Source of the DNA: Haplomitrium mnioides
Lineage: Eukaryota > Marchantiophyta > Haplomitriopsida > Calobryales
Reading direction: 5' to 3'
DNA: 39,708 nucleotides
NCBI GenBank assembly: GCA_049999725.1
Contig: JBNGIS010038871.1
Location: forward strand, 70,490 to 110,197
Below, in pieces: positions 20,701 through 31,066 of the stretch. Every line of letters begins with the position of its first letter. Positions within the stretch are counted from its first letter, which is position 1. The translations under genes were made by a program, and so were the position numbers. The notes under the pieces are model-generated. The model worked only from the letters and a program-made list of their open reading frames with translations, had not been told where the DNA came from and did no database searches.

Positions 20701-21430
20701 GGTGACCAAACCTAGCTCAAGATGTTTGTGGCTTTGTTCGTTCTTGTGAAAGTTGCCAACAAAACAAGGCTTCAAATCAAAAACCAACTGGTCTTCTGTA
20801 ACCATTATCGATTCCTACTGCTCAGTGGGAACATGTAAGTTTGGATCTTATCACTTCGCTTCCAACCACGCCTCGTGGGTTTACGGCCATTGTGGTGTTT
20901 GTAGATAAGCTAAGAAAACAAAGTCATCTAGCACCGACAGCGGATGCGGTGGATGCTCCACAATTGGCAAAGATTTATTTTGATACAGTCTTCCGATATT
21001 ATGGAATGCCAAAGGTACTTATATCCAATAGAGATCCACGATTCACTGGGAAGTTTTGGCGAGAGTTATTCACATTTTTGGGTACCAAACTATCTATGTC
21101 TACGGCATATCATCCTCAAGCAGATGGGCAAACCAAACAAACAAATTGCATTGAAGAGGATATGCTTTGAGCATTTATCAATGTTCATCATACAAATTGG
21201 GATAGTTTTTTACCAGTTGTGGAGTTTGCATACAACAACTCCAAACAAGCAAGTAATGGTTTTTCTCCTTTCTTTCTTAATTCTGGTCAACATCCTCTTG
21301 TTTCCGATGGTTTTCTTTCTCCTTCGTCTTCCAATGTTCTTAGTCGTTATACCTTTTTTGTCTCGTTTATCTTCCTCGTTGCAAGATGCTAAAAACCATC
21401 TTATTATTGCTCAAAATTGGCAAAAATAGT
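20610..21430 (+). pseudogene. gypsy-2 integrase
   Basis: The HHCC domain is seen at about 20640-20770 (H...H in HDIPIFGH, CESCQQNK). In the DDE core the first Asp is present (SLDLITSLP), the second has become Asn (ISNRDPRF), and the Glu has become Lys (ADGQTKQTN). Two of three catalytic residues are therefore lost. A TGA at 21168-21170 and later frame changes also break it. Confidence 0.88.
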
Positions 21431-21710
21431 TTGCCGATAAACATCGTCGTGATTGCTCTTATGTTTTAGATGACCAAGTTATGTTGTTCACTTATAATCT
21501 TCCATTGTCCTTAGATACTCAAGTTCGTAAGTTATCTCTTGCTTGGATTTGGTCCTTTCTCCAGTTGCTTATAAACTTGATCTTCCTCTTCACATGAAGA
21601 TTCATCTTGTGTTCCATGTGTCTAAACTTAAACCTTTTGTTCCTAGTCTATCTTCTTTTTCAAATTGTGTTCAACTTCCTCCTCTGGGTATTGTTCTTGA
21701 TGATCATGAA

Positions 21711-21870
21711 GAATTTGAAGTAGACCGCATTTTGGCCAAAAGAGTTATCAAGCGAGGGCGACATCCACAAGTTCAATACAAGGTTTTGTAGAAAGGCTAT
21801 CCACTTCATGATGCTACTTGGGAACCTTCTTCAAATCTTGAGAATGCTCAAGAAGCTATTAAAATTTTTG
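21711..21870 (+). pseudogene. gypsy-2 chromodomain
   Basis: EFEVDRILAKRV, then VQYKVL, a stop in place of the usual Trp, KGYPLHDATWEP and a last helix (NAQEAIKIFE). The TAG at 21789-21791 replaces the Trp of the V-X-W-K-G-Y motif, one base from TGG. Confidence 0.88.
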
Positions 21871-21918
21871 AAAGTTGCGGCAATGACGAGGAGGTCATCG
21901 ACTAGAAGGCGAAGATTA

Positions 21919-22352
21919 TGTAATAATACAAGCATAAGGTTGTGCTATTTATAAGAAAATAAAGAGGCATGAAGGAAGTGGTAGTGAGTCACTTTTAGGG
22001 TTAAGATTGAATTAATTGTCTTTGAAGTCACTTTTGGTAGAGAGTCACTTTTATGTTACTTGATTTCAAAGTCACTTTTGGTAGAGAGTCACCTTTAAGG
22101 CTGAAATTAGAAGTGACTTGTAAGTGAAGAAAGAGAGAAGACACCCTCTTCTCTTATATAAATAAAAGGGCTTCTTAGCCCCACTCCTCATTCTGGAGTT
22201 CCTCTCGAATCACTTGGGTTCTTTGGTTGCTTGGCTTTTGCTTACACTCTTGGTGTTAGTTTGGACCTTGAGTTGTTTTTGGTTGAAGAACTCTATTAGA
22301 GTTCACTATGAGTTCTTACTCATTTAAATTTGGTCATTGAGATTCTTTTACA
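21919..22352 (+). repeat. 3' LTR of gypsy-2, 434 bp
   Basis: Aligns end to end with 19078-19511 and is followed by the CTATT duplication. The purine-rich stretch before it (AGAAGGCGAAGATTA) is a weak polypurine tract. Confidence 0.94.
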
Positions 22353-22357
22353 CTATT
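22353..22357. repeat. Target-site duplication of gypsy-2, right copy
   Basis: CTATT, identical to 19073-19077. Confidence 0.92.
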
Positions 22358-22445
22358 GTGGACTGTACCTGACTGCAGATCCTCATGTTGGTCTACTTCT
22401 TAGTTGTGGAAGAGGATATGGCAGGCTTGGTCGGTACTTAAAAGG
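22358..22445 (+). pseudogene. LINE ORF2 fragment between gypsy-2 and copia LTR
   Basis: Eighty-eight bases continue the LINE frame: LWTVPDCRSSCWSTS, a stop, then LWKRIWQAWSVLKR. The joining codons on both sides are in phase once the insertions and one duplication copy each are discounted. Confidence 0.85.
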
Positions 22446-23313
22446 TGCTGGAAATGTATCTTTGATGTTGTAAAGTGGCCAGCTCTAATACCATGTTGGA
22501 AATGTATCTTTGCTGTTGTAAACTGAGACAACTAACTATTGTTAGTTGTAAAGTCTAGCTAGTGTAGCTAGATAATAGGCATTTTAATAGGGCTACCATA
22601 TTTTATTCATTCTTGGCTTTCTTAGACATTTATACTTGTGACAGTGAGTAGTGAGAAATAGGCTAAAAAAATAGGATGTTTGTCAAAAGGTATGCTGCAT
22701 TCCGCAATTCCTTTGCCACTGTTTAATGCTCATTGCCCTACTCTATTTAATATGGGGCATCTTGTAGCGTCAGCTAATCTATAGTTTGTATATAAAAGTG
22801 AGGAGTTCTCTTAAGGATTCATTCTTAGCAAACCATGTTTTCCGTTCACAATCTTCCTCTAGTTTGATATTTGTGAAGGTCGCAACATCGCGACATTGTT
22901 CTCTGCATTTTTTTAATATCGCATTGGCAGCACAAGCAACATATTCGATAGGCGAGTATACTTTGTGAGGAGGTTGCGAGTTCACAAGAAGCTTGCGGGT
23001 TGTCTGGTGGTGAATATCAAAACATCGAAAACGAGAATCAAGTTCTCATTTTTGACTTGTCTCTAGTGTTGCATTTTTGCAATTTTAAGGCAGCGATGAT
23101 TGTTTTATGACATAAATTGTCTGGCAAAAATTGCGTCCATTCTAAGTTGCAATTTTGACCTCCCATAATCAATATATGGAGCATTGCAATTCTGCTGTAT
23201 TGCAACCTTTGATTTGATATCAATTGTCTCCTTCAAAGCATATTTTGAGTTAAAAGCTCCTTTCCGACAGCCTCTCAACTCTTCACGTGGATTTCTGAGT
23301 TTACTTTCCAACA
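22446..23313 (-). mobile_element. Collapsed copia element: full LTR, primer site and LTR stub
   Basis: On the minus strand a complete 820-bp LTR (23313 to 22494) starts TGTTGGAAAG and ends ATTTCCAACA. It is followed directly by TGGTATTAGAGC (22493-22482), an initiator Met tRNA primer site with one change. A few bases later the sequence jumps to the last 32 bp of a second LTR (to 22446, ending CCAGCA). Everything else is deleted. Flanks AAAGG (22441-22445) and AAAGA (23314-23318) are a near-perfect 5-bp duplication, and the LINE frame is in phase across it. Confidence 0.85.
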
Positions 23314-23318
23314 AAAGA

Positions 23319-24814
23319 TCTATCAAACAGAAGGCTCCTGAGTCTTTTAAAGAGGTGGTAAGCATAAACATTTGGTGAAATAAACTAGGAGATAGTTCAT
23401 TGTTGGTAGCAAACAAGAGATGGCTAGCCTTGAGATGGTCTAAAGCAGGGATCAAGGTGATTGGGGACCTATACAATCGTCAAACATATGAGTTCTTTAG
23501 TGGGTAGAGGTGCAAGAATGATACCAGCTTCACAAAAGACATGAGCAGAAACGGTATCACCTGATTGCTCAGATCCTTGATAGGTGGGTTTCACTTTTAG
23601 TTGAGGAGCCATGCCACACAAGAAAAGGAGACTTGATCGGAGTTTTTACATCTGACCTAGAGACACACCCGATTGCAATATCCTTGTGGAGTGTTGATAC
23701 TGATCTGAAGGTGGGAACCATGACTCAGTCTTCTTCTCTACCCTATTTGCTCTTGGTTCTTTCTCGACCCCAGCTTGCTCTTTCAGTGAGGATGAGAAAA
23801 ATGAGAGTTTGCATAGTGACCATAAATCATAATTCTGAGTATAAATTACTTGGCTCAGTTATTGGAGAGGGAGATTAGGACCCTAGAATGTGGGTCTGGA
23901 AAGATAACTCCCCCTTAGCACTTATTCCACTGAGAAAGGCCGTTGGTTCATCGTGGATTGGCCATCTACCATCATTCTGGTTCTGGAACACTAGAAAGCA
24001 CATGGTTCGATTGACTCTACATACTCCTCCAGATGGATTGATATATGAGATGCGAGCAAATCACCAACGAGGCCACGTTAGTGTGGCTTGTAATACTTCA
24101 AAGAGGTGTGTAAGTCAGGAGCTGCAGGAAAAGAAAAGAAAATCCTGCCTTCTAGATTGATGCAGGTTGTGTCTTCTACAAGGAGGATTTATTGGAAGAT
24201 CTCATTCACTGTTTCTGGATTTGTCTTAGGATCAACACTATCTAGAAATGGGCATGGAACATCATTAACACATTACTGTTCTCCATTTGGGAGAATATCA
24301 AAAGGTGGAAGCCAACCTAGCAATAATGCTACCTAGACGACAGAATCCCAAAGGCACCGGTTGTATCTCAAGAGATCTGGTCCTTACTAGGAGGAATAGT
24401 ACTTTACTCCATATGGCTGTCTAGAAAAGCTATAGTTTTAGAGAAGTCGCACATGGATATGTACTACTTGAAAAAGAAAATCTGGATGAGACTGGTTGAG
24501 TACAAAAAGAAAGCTTGGCATGATGCTTATAGAGACTAGATGAAGGCTTATAATGAAAAGAAAAGAGAAAACATTCTTGAAACCTTTGACAAAACCTAGA
24601 GCACCAGGCATTTTCTCTGTATACGTGATGAAGACAGTGTTTACTGAAATCTGAATGTTAGTAGTAATCTGGATTGAGGGTATAGGGTTACTTTGGTTTA
24701 CTAGGCTAGATCCTAAAAGGATTGAATGGTTGATGGTTTTTTTGCTCGGCTTGATTGCTAGCCACAGTTGTACATTTGATGCTTGAAAATAAATAACGTT
24801 GTTTGCCTTCAGTC
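23319..24814 (+). pseudogene. LINE ORF2 C-terminal region and 3' end
   Basis: The LINE frame resumes with QKAPESFKEVVSINIW and LLVANKRWLALRWSKAGIKV, a region found downstream of RT in plant LINEs. Degenerate frames follow. Near 24390-24600 a last conserved block is seen (SIWLSRKAIV, KKKIWMRLVEYKKKAW, KKRENILETFDKT). The 3' untranslated end at 24753-24814 matches the short LINE tail at 8146-8207 and has AAATAA before the terminal CCTTCAGTC. No A-tail remains; a C-rich stretch follows. Confidence 0.8.
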
Positions 24815-24837
24815 CCCCCTCCCTCCAAAAAGAAGAA

Positions 24838-25205
24838 GAGGCTCTTGAGACACGGTGCTTAGTACAAAATATGCTTTGAAGGAGGCATCTCAGGTCAAAA
24901 TCGAAAGTCGCCAGAAATCAAGTCGCAATACACCAGAGAACATGATCACGATGCTCGAGAATCAACTTCTTGGACAACCAAAAATAAGAGTCGAATGAAA
25001 AAATTTCAATTAGGGTAGGATGCAATTTTTGGCACAAACTCACCCGTCACCTATCCATAATGAAGTTGTCTGGCTTGAAAATGAAAAATGCCATCAAAAA
25101 CAAAAAACGCGATATACAAGTGAGAGAGGGTTGAAAATAGAAACACGATTCATGTTCTTCGATGCCCTGATGTTTGACACCTTCTCACAAACTGTGAAGG
25201 CATGA
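24838..25205 (+). repeat. LTR fragment of the 820-bp copia LTR family
   Basis: Shares with the minus strand of 22494-23313 the word AAAATATGCTTTGAAGGAG and matches much of the following 200 bp. A third copy is at 35116-35430. It starts near the end of the LINE and is cut on the right by the gypsy-3 5' LTR. The open frame at 25020-25205 lies in this LTR-like DNA and is not considered a gene. Confidence 0.6.
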
Positions 25206-25274
25206 GGCAGATATATGGCTTCTTCTATGTTTGAAATTCATAACATAGTAATTGGGGTATTTGGAGGAAGGATA

Positions 25275-26385
25275 TTGAGGATTTCAAGGACATTGGAGGA
25301 AATATGGTTTTTTGGTTATTTAGCAAAATCTGTAAAGAGTGAATTTTTTTCTTATTAGATGCATGTTGGAGCAGATATTTCATAAGTAAATAATTTATAT
25401 CAAATGCGACAATTTACAAAAGTGAAAAATCTATTGTAAACCGGGAGTTATAACCGATCAAAGGTAAAATAGGACTGTATATAAAAGTCAAAATTGAGAG
25501 TATTTAAATAAGAGAAAATGCAGATGCTATTTCATGAGTAAAATTTTTTTCTTATAAGCTTTCCAACAAGGTATACTACAGGCAATTTGGATTAGTATCA
25601 AGGATTCTAGAGAGATTCTTCTAGAAGAGCTTAAAGAGGAGAAAAGTCAAAGAAAAGAACTTTAATCTTTGACTTGCTCATTGAAGGAATCTCAAAATAT
25701 GAAAAGTAGCTTTTGTATTAAGGATAAAATAAAAGGGAATAGATGATTAGATCAGATTCTTAGCTCCAAGCGAGAAGCTTCTTCTTGAAAAAGTAGGAAA
25801 AAGTGAAAGTTACTTTAAAACTACTTTTGAGGAAAGCTCCAAATGAGAAGCTTCTTGAGAAAAAGGCAAAGATACTTTAGGAGATACTTTAGAATTTAAA
25901 ATTGAAAGGCTAGCTTTTACCTAAGGTTAAAGAATCTCTAGGTTTTACTAGTAGTAATTTGCTAGATTATTATATAAAGAGAGGGAAGAGAGAGGAAGGG
26001 GACTTAGGGAGGCTTGAGCTTAGACTTTCATTTTCACACTTGGGGAGTTCATTCTTAGAGAGACCATTGGAGAAGTGCTTAGAGGAGCTCTTGGAGGAGT
26101 TGCTAAAAAGACTCACTGGAAGACAAACACTTGAGGAGGGGTTTCCAATAGAGTGAGGAGTTGGGAGAGTGAGAAATGGTGAGAGCATAAGAGTGTTGAG
26201 AGATTTTTGAAATAAAGAGTATTACATTGTTCAAGAGAGTTTGTTCTAAGTATTTCCTTGATGTACACTCTCTAGAAATTGTGAAGATTTGAGGTGTTAA
26301 ATTGTACTTCTATTTCCTTCTCATCTTAAATATGCACTCACCATCAAAGTCACATGAGGAGAAACCGGCGAAGCAAGGAGCTTCA
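25275..26385 (+). repeat. 5' LTR of gypsy-3, about 1.11 kb
   Basis: Aligns with 31067-32211. TATATAAAG lies at 25971-25979. The end is taken at AGCTTCA, where the two copies part. The start is uncertain (25228-25275). Confidence 0.85.
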
Positions 26386-26390
26386 TATTT

Positions 26391-26410
26391 TTGGTTCCGT
26401 TGTCGGGAGC
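26391..26410 (+). promoter_or_regulatory. Primer-binding site of gypsy-3
   Basis: TTGGTTCCGTTGTCGGGAGC follows the LTR by five bases. It resembles the TGGCGCCGTTGCCGGGG site of Athila/Tat elements with several changes. Confidence 0.7.
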
Positions 26411-26454
26411 TCATCAATGAGAGTGAAAGTAGGTGGTGAAAGCTTTTGAGTTTT

Positions 26455-26720
26455 GAATGTCGAGTGAAGACGTGACGGAAAAGTGGCTATAGATCTCTGA
26501 AATCATACAAATAATTGATAATTTACTGTCGCCACGTAACAATAGTGAGTTGAAACAATTCATCAACTTGGTGAGCTATTACTTATTCTTGATAAGCAAC
26601 TTTGCCTCTTTGGCCACACCATTGTATCAACAATTGTACTCTTCAACGGAGTGGGCATGGATATTAGAGCATGAATGATCCTTCTGTCGCATCAAGGAGA
26701 GAGTTCTCAACGGCCTTAAT
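26455..26720 (+). pseudogene. Stray gypsy RT-thumb fragment in the gypsy-3 leader
   Basis: Between primer site and gag there is coding debris: NNSELKQFINLVSYYLFLIS, NFASLATPLYQQL and a terminal F-C-R-I-K-E-R-V block. This is the connection between RT and RNase H, normally 2-3 kb downstream. It does not belong at this position in a gypsy element and suggests rearrangement or insertion from another copy. TAG and TGA stops interrupt it. Confidence 0.65.
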
Positions 26721-26969
26721 GGATGATTGAAGAATGACCATCGTCGTAGTGTCTTTATTGTAGCCAAGATCCATATGCACCAACAATTGGTTAAAAAACT
26801 TGGGGTGGAACAAATGGAGCAAATTTTGGCGGATCCCAACCCATTTGTTATTCCTATTCTAATTCAAGCAATTTGCAAGGCACATATTTTTGTGTTGTGG
26901 TAGTTGTAATATTGTGGTAGGTGTGGTGGAAAGATGAATTGGAGTGAAGGAGCACTCTAGCATTTCAAA

Positions 26970-27946
26970 ATGGGAAAGATTCTAGTCTTCTATGGGACTG
27001 AAGATGAGAACGTGGAGGAATATTTGCGAGATTTCAAATGTGCGTACATTGGGAATGGTGAGAAACAACTGGACGATTGGCTGACATTATTACTTGAATT
27101 CTCAGAACGAGAAGCTCTACAATGGTACAAAGAACAAAAAAGCGAAACCATCAAATCATGGACAAGTTTATCAAAGATGTTAATAGAAGAATTTCTCCCC
27201 ACGGAGAACTATGAAAAGCTGCTTCAAGAGGTAACGGGCACTTGAAACAAGGAGAGAGTGAAAAAGTGTGAAAATATTCTAAAAGAGTGGACTACTTAGA
27301 AACACAATTTTGAAATGTGTTGAGGAAGAGTGGTGAAGACGTGCAATCTTTAATGGTGAGTATTACAACAATGTTGGCGAAGCACTTTATTTTGGGGTTG
27401 AAACCCGAAATCTAAGCAAAAGTCAAATATGAAAGGCCAACAACGCGAGTGGAGTCATTACGTATCACATTGAGGATGGAGGGGAGCTTGGAGGATGAGC
27501 GGGAGGAGAAGGCCATTGTAGTGTCAGTGCCACAAGTGAGTGCATCACAAACAACAACAGTAGTGGCTCCTCCGCTCCAAGCGCCAAATCCACCTATAAA
27601 TGATATGCTAACACTAGCGAAATGATTGGAAAATCTAAGTTTAAATCTTGTGCAGGCTTTGGAGAGAAAGCTTGAAAATCGACCTCGATCTAACGGAGGA
27701 CGACCACTACGACAAGAAAATATGGAGAACATAACTTGTTTTGGCTATGGCAGAATACATTTCCTTAGAAATTGCCCAAACCAAGTCAATGGTGCAAATG
27801 GAATTGGTGGATGTGGAGGTGCGGCTCCAACTCAAGAGCAGGTGGTCGCTTCAATAGACTTTGAGAAGATTCTCCATGGTGAGGTGGGAGGGAGTTCAAT
27901 AGATCGAGGTGTGAACTTGATGGCTCATGAGAGAAAACGAGCATGA
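26970..27946 (+). pseudogene. gypsy-3 gag
   Basis: Starts at ATG 26970 with a gag core (VEEYLRDFKCAY, REALQWYKEQK, SWTSLSKMLIEEF). Stops follow at 27243-27245 and beyond. The C-terminal part (27626-27946) has a damaged knuckle: C-F-G-Y-G-R-I-H-F-L-R-N-C, where the second Cys has become Tyr and the spacing before His is one short. Confidence 0.75.
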
Positions 27947-28289
27947 TTAGTTGAGGAGACTGTGGGATCAAAACCGTCGCCAAGTCAAGAAAGGCATCAT
28001 GATGTGGACATGACTAAAAAGCCAAGGAAGCCAAGAAGAAGATTGGGGATGGAAGACTTCTCCATTTCCAAACATAAAAATAAATAAAATACAATGTGTT
28101 TGAAGATATTCGAAATTTACAAGCCAATATCATAGTAGGACAACTGGTAGCGATGAACTCGACACTAAGGAGGAGCTACGTGGAGGATTAAGCACCAAAT
28201 GACAACCAAGGAAGAAGAAGGTTGCAACTACGTAAGTGTGATGGATACGGAGGTACGTGCAAGAGCCCCTAAAATCGATGTCATATGCA

Positions 28290-28500
28290 AAGGGTTTTGA
28301 AGGTGTTGTTGGATGGAGGTTCAGCCATAAATGCTATGTTTGAAGATTGATGAAGAAGTTGGGCTTAAAGGTTAGGAGACCTTCAAGCTTTATAGTCGGC
28401 ATGGCAAACAAATCGAGAGTGCGACCACTTGGGGTGATTGAGAAAGTACCTATTACGGTAATGGGTATTTTAATCTCTTTGTCTTTCAAGTTTTGAAAGA
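28290..28500 (+). pseudogene. gypsy-3 protease remnant
   Basis: KVLLDGGSAINAMFED with the active-site Asp at 28312-28314. D-G-G-S in this position is usual for the Athila/Tat group. A stop follows within a few codons. The acidic, Ser-rich open stretch 28493-28807 follows and has no other recognised domain. Confidence 0.65.
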
Positions 28501-28923
28501 AGCTAGTTACAACATGTTGTTAGAAAGGACATGGTTGGGAGGTGTGAGGAGCACTGACAATTGGCATAAAAAACACATCACAATTGGACCCAAAACGCAG
28601 CAAGTAAGAGCCCATATAGATGGAGGTGGTGAAGAAACAAGCGATTCAGAACGAGAAACCACTGAGTATTTATCGGAAGATGAAGAATACACAAGTGATA
28701 TTTTTGCAGTGGATACAGATATGGAAGACTCATTGGATGAAGAGCTTGACTCACCAAGAATATACGCTATAGATGTCATGCCAAGGGTGATGGGAGAAGA
28801 GTTTTGAGTTTCAAAACATACCTTGACGACGGACAAAGTGGAGCGGCGGATTGCTACACTACGTTGTAGAGAGGACTAACCAATGAAGAGAAACAAAAGT
28901 TTGAAAAAATCTTTCATAAGTAT

Positions 28924-30439
28924 ATGCATGCTTCTGCTTTTAGGTATAAAGATCTAAAATTGGTGACACTTGAAGAGCAAAAGATCGACTTGGAGAGTTC
29001 AACGAAAGTGGTTCAGCAAAAACAACGACGGATGAATCCTCCAATAGCGGAGTTTGTCAAAGAAGAGATAAACAAATTAAAGGAGGCAGGGTTCATCTAT
29101 GAGGCAGAAAATTCAAAATGGGTTTCTCCTGTTGTGGTGGTGAAAAAGAAAAATAGTAAGCTTTGTGTTGGTTTGGACTACAAAAAGTTAAATGCGATAA
29201 CCAAAATGGATTATTATCCACTTCTTTTTATTGATGAAATTCTTGAAGAAGTAGCTCGACACGAATAGTACTCATTTGGAGATGGATATAGCGGGTATAA
29301 TCAAATTCCTATCGCCATAGAACATCAATGATCAAGACCACATTCATTAGTCCTTGGGGTACTTTTGCTTTTCACGTAATGCCTTTTGGTTTGTGTAATG
29401 CACCGACCACTTTTCAAAGATTTATGAACAAAATCTTTGAGCCTTTCTTGGGAAAGTTTGTAAGAGATTTTGTCCATGACTTTTGTGTTTATGAGAGTAA
29501 GAAAGACCATTTTGACCATATGAAGAAAATTCTACAAAGGTTGAATGCGGGAAAAGCTTTGTTGAATCCGGAAAAATGTAAGTTTGGGTGTCAACAAGGA
29601 GTGTTATTGGGCCACATTATTTCAAAGGATGGGGTGGTGGTGGACCCAGAAAAGGTACTCAAAATTCAAGCTCTTTCTTTTCCAATCAATATAACCAAAT
29701 TGAGGTCTTTCTTAGGGATGGTTGGCTATTATCGTCGTTTAATCCTAGACTTTTTGACCAAAGCAATGGCTTTGAGCCATTATTTGAAGAAAGCACTAGA
29801 GTACTTTCGATTTTCAGCGATGAAGGTGCCAAAGTATCCTTTGAGTGCTTGAAGAAGGCAGTGACAAGCGTGCATGTATTAGTAAAGCCAAATTGGAGAG
29901 TGCATTTCTTATTGTATACGGATGCTTCAAACATAGATGTTGGGTGCACTTTGAGTCAAAAAGACAAGGAGGGACATGATCATCCTATTGCATTTGCAAG
30001 TCAACAAATGGTAGCCATTGAAAAGAACTACTCAATCACTAAAAGAGAAAGTTTGGCTGTGATTTATGCGATTAAGAAATTTTGTCATTATTTGTTAGGA
30101 GGAAAATTTACCATCGTGATAGATCACAAGGCCTTGAAATATATTTTCAACAAGCCTAATGCCGAGGGAAGAATTGCTAGGTGGAAAATTTTGTTGGCTG
30201 AATTTGACTACACTAATGAAGATAGACTAGGGAGAAAGCATCTCAATGCTGATATGTTATCACGAGCTTATGATGAACTGGGTAATGAAGCGGTTGAGGA
30301 GGAGTTTCTTGACGAGAATCTCTTCAACACAAATGTCATGCAAGAGGAGTACCACAATGTCTACAATTACTTGTTAGAAGGGAGATATCCGGAGGGGATG
30401 AAGCAACGCAACAAGGCTGCATTTGCACGTAAGTGTTGA
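28924..30439 (+). pseudogene. gypsy-3 reverse transcriptase and RNase H
   Basis: RT begins with SPVVVVKKKNSKLCV, DYKKLNAITKMDYYPL, then after a stop and frame change VMPFGLCNAPTTFQRFM. The active site at 29469-29480 reads FVHD, where the first catalytic Asp is His (GAT to CAT). A further frame change near 29800 leads to RNase H (29868-30290), which keeps Asp in YTDASN, Glu in KRESLA and Asp in IDHKAL. The linker runs to the stop at 30437-30439. Confidence 0.9.
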
Positions 30440-30451
30440 CCATACTCTATT

Positions 30452-31066
30452 GTGGAGAACATCTTATTTCACCAAGGCTTTGATGGTCTTCTTCTAAGAG
30501 CGGTGAGTAAAAGAGAAGGCCAACATTTAATGCATGAGTTTTATGATGGAGTGTATGGTGGTCATTTTGTGAGGAAGGTGACGACATACAAGATCTTGGA
30601 TGGGGGGTACCATTGGCGAGGTATGTATAGAGATTGCTTGGAGTTTTGCAAGACATGTGATGTATGTCAAACATTTTCCAAGCAGTCTACTTATCTTTCT
30701 CCTTTGCAACCGGTTGCACCTTTGGGTCCTTTTGAAAAATGAGGAGTTGATATTGTTGGACCACTAAATCCCATGACAAGAGGGAATTTGTTTGTGGTTG
30801 TAGTGACTGACTATTTGAGAAAATGGGTAGAGGCTCGTCCTTTAAAGAAAGCTATGGAAGAGGAGATAGGAAGCTTTTTGTACAAACGAGTCATTACACG
30901 ATTTGGATGTCCATTGGAGATTGTAGCTGATCGAGGTTTGCGTTTCGTGAGTGGTGCTACTCAAGCAATGTTGAGTCATTTTTCCATCAAGCAATGGATC
31001 ACCACATCATACAAGCCAAATGCAAATGGATTGGTGGAGCGGACTAACTTTACTTTATGTTATATA
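30452..31066 (+). pseudogene. gypsy-3 integrase, truncated
   Basis: The HHCC domain is complete in spacing (H in MHEFYDG and GGH; CKTCDVCQ). The DDE core shows Asp in GVDIVGPL after a TGA at 30740-30742, Asp in VADRGLRF and Glu in GLVERTN. Ten residues later the frame enters the 3' LTR, so the C-terminal DNA-binding domain is gone. Confidence 0.88.

Larger units (their letters stand above)
19078..22352 (+). mobile_element. gypsy-2: deleted Ty3/gypsy chromovirus, 3275 bp
   Basis: Two 434-bp LTRs (ends TGTAAT...TTTTACA) and an exact CTATT duplication bound this element. Directly after the 5' LTR comes the middle of reverse transcriptase (FGLTNAPA), so primer site, gag, protease and half of RT are deleted. 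The remainder runs RT, RNase H, integrase, chromodomain. LTRs differ at about 29 positions by eye (near 7 percent). It sits in the same LINE as gypsy-1, about 1.1 kb further along. Confidence 0.95.

Noticed and set aside
22779-23476. Minus-strand open frames within the copia LTR and LINE
   Set aside because: They fall in the 820-bp LTR bounded by TGTTGG...CCAACA and show no domain.
25020-25205. 61-residue open frame next to gypsy-3
   Set aside because: It lies in LTR-like DNA homologous to 22494-23313 and 35116-35430.
29588-29800. Alternative long frame overlapping the gypsy-3 RT thumb
   Set aside because: The first 70 residues are the out-of-phase shadow of the RT. Only the part after about 29800 (RNase H) is real coding.
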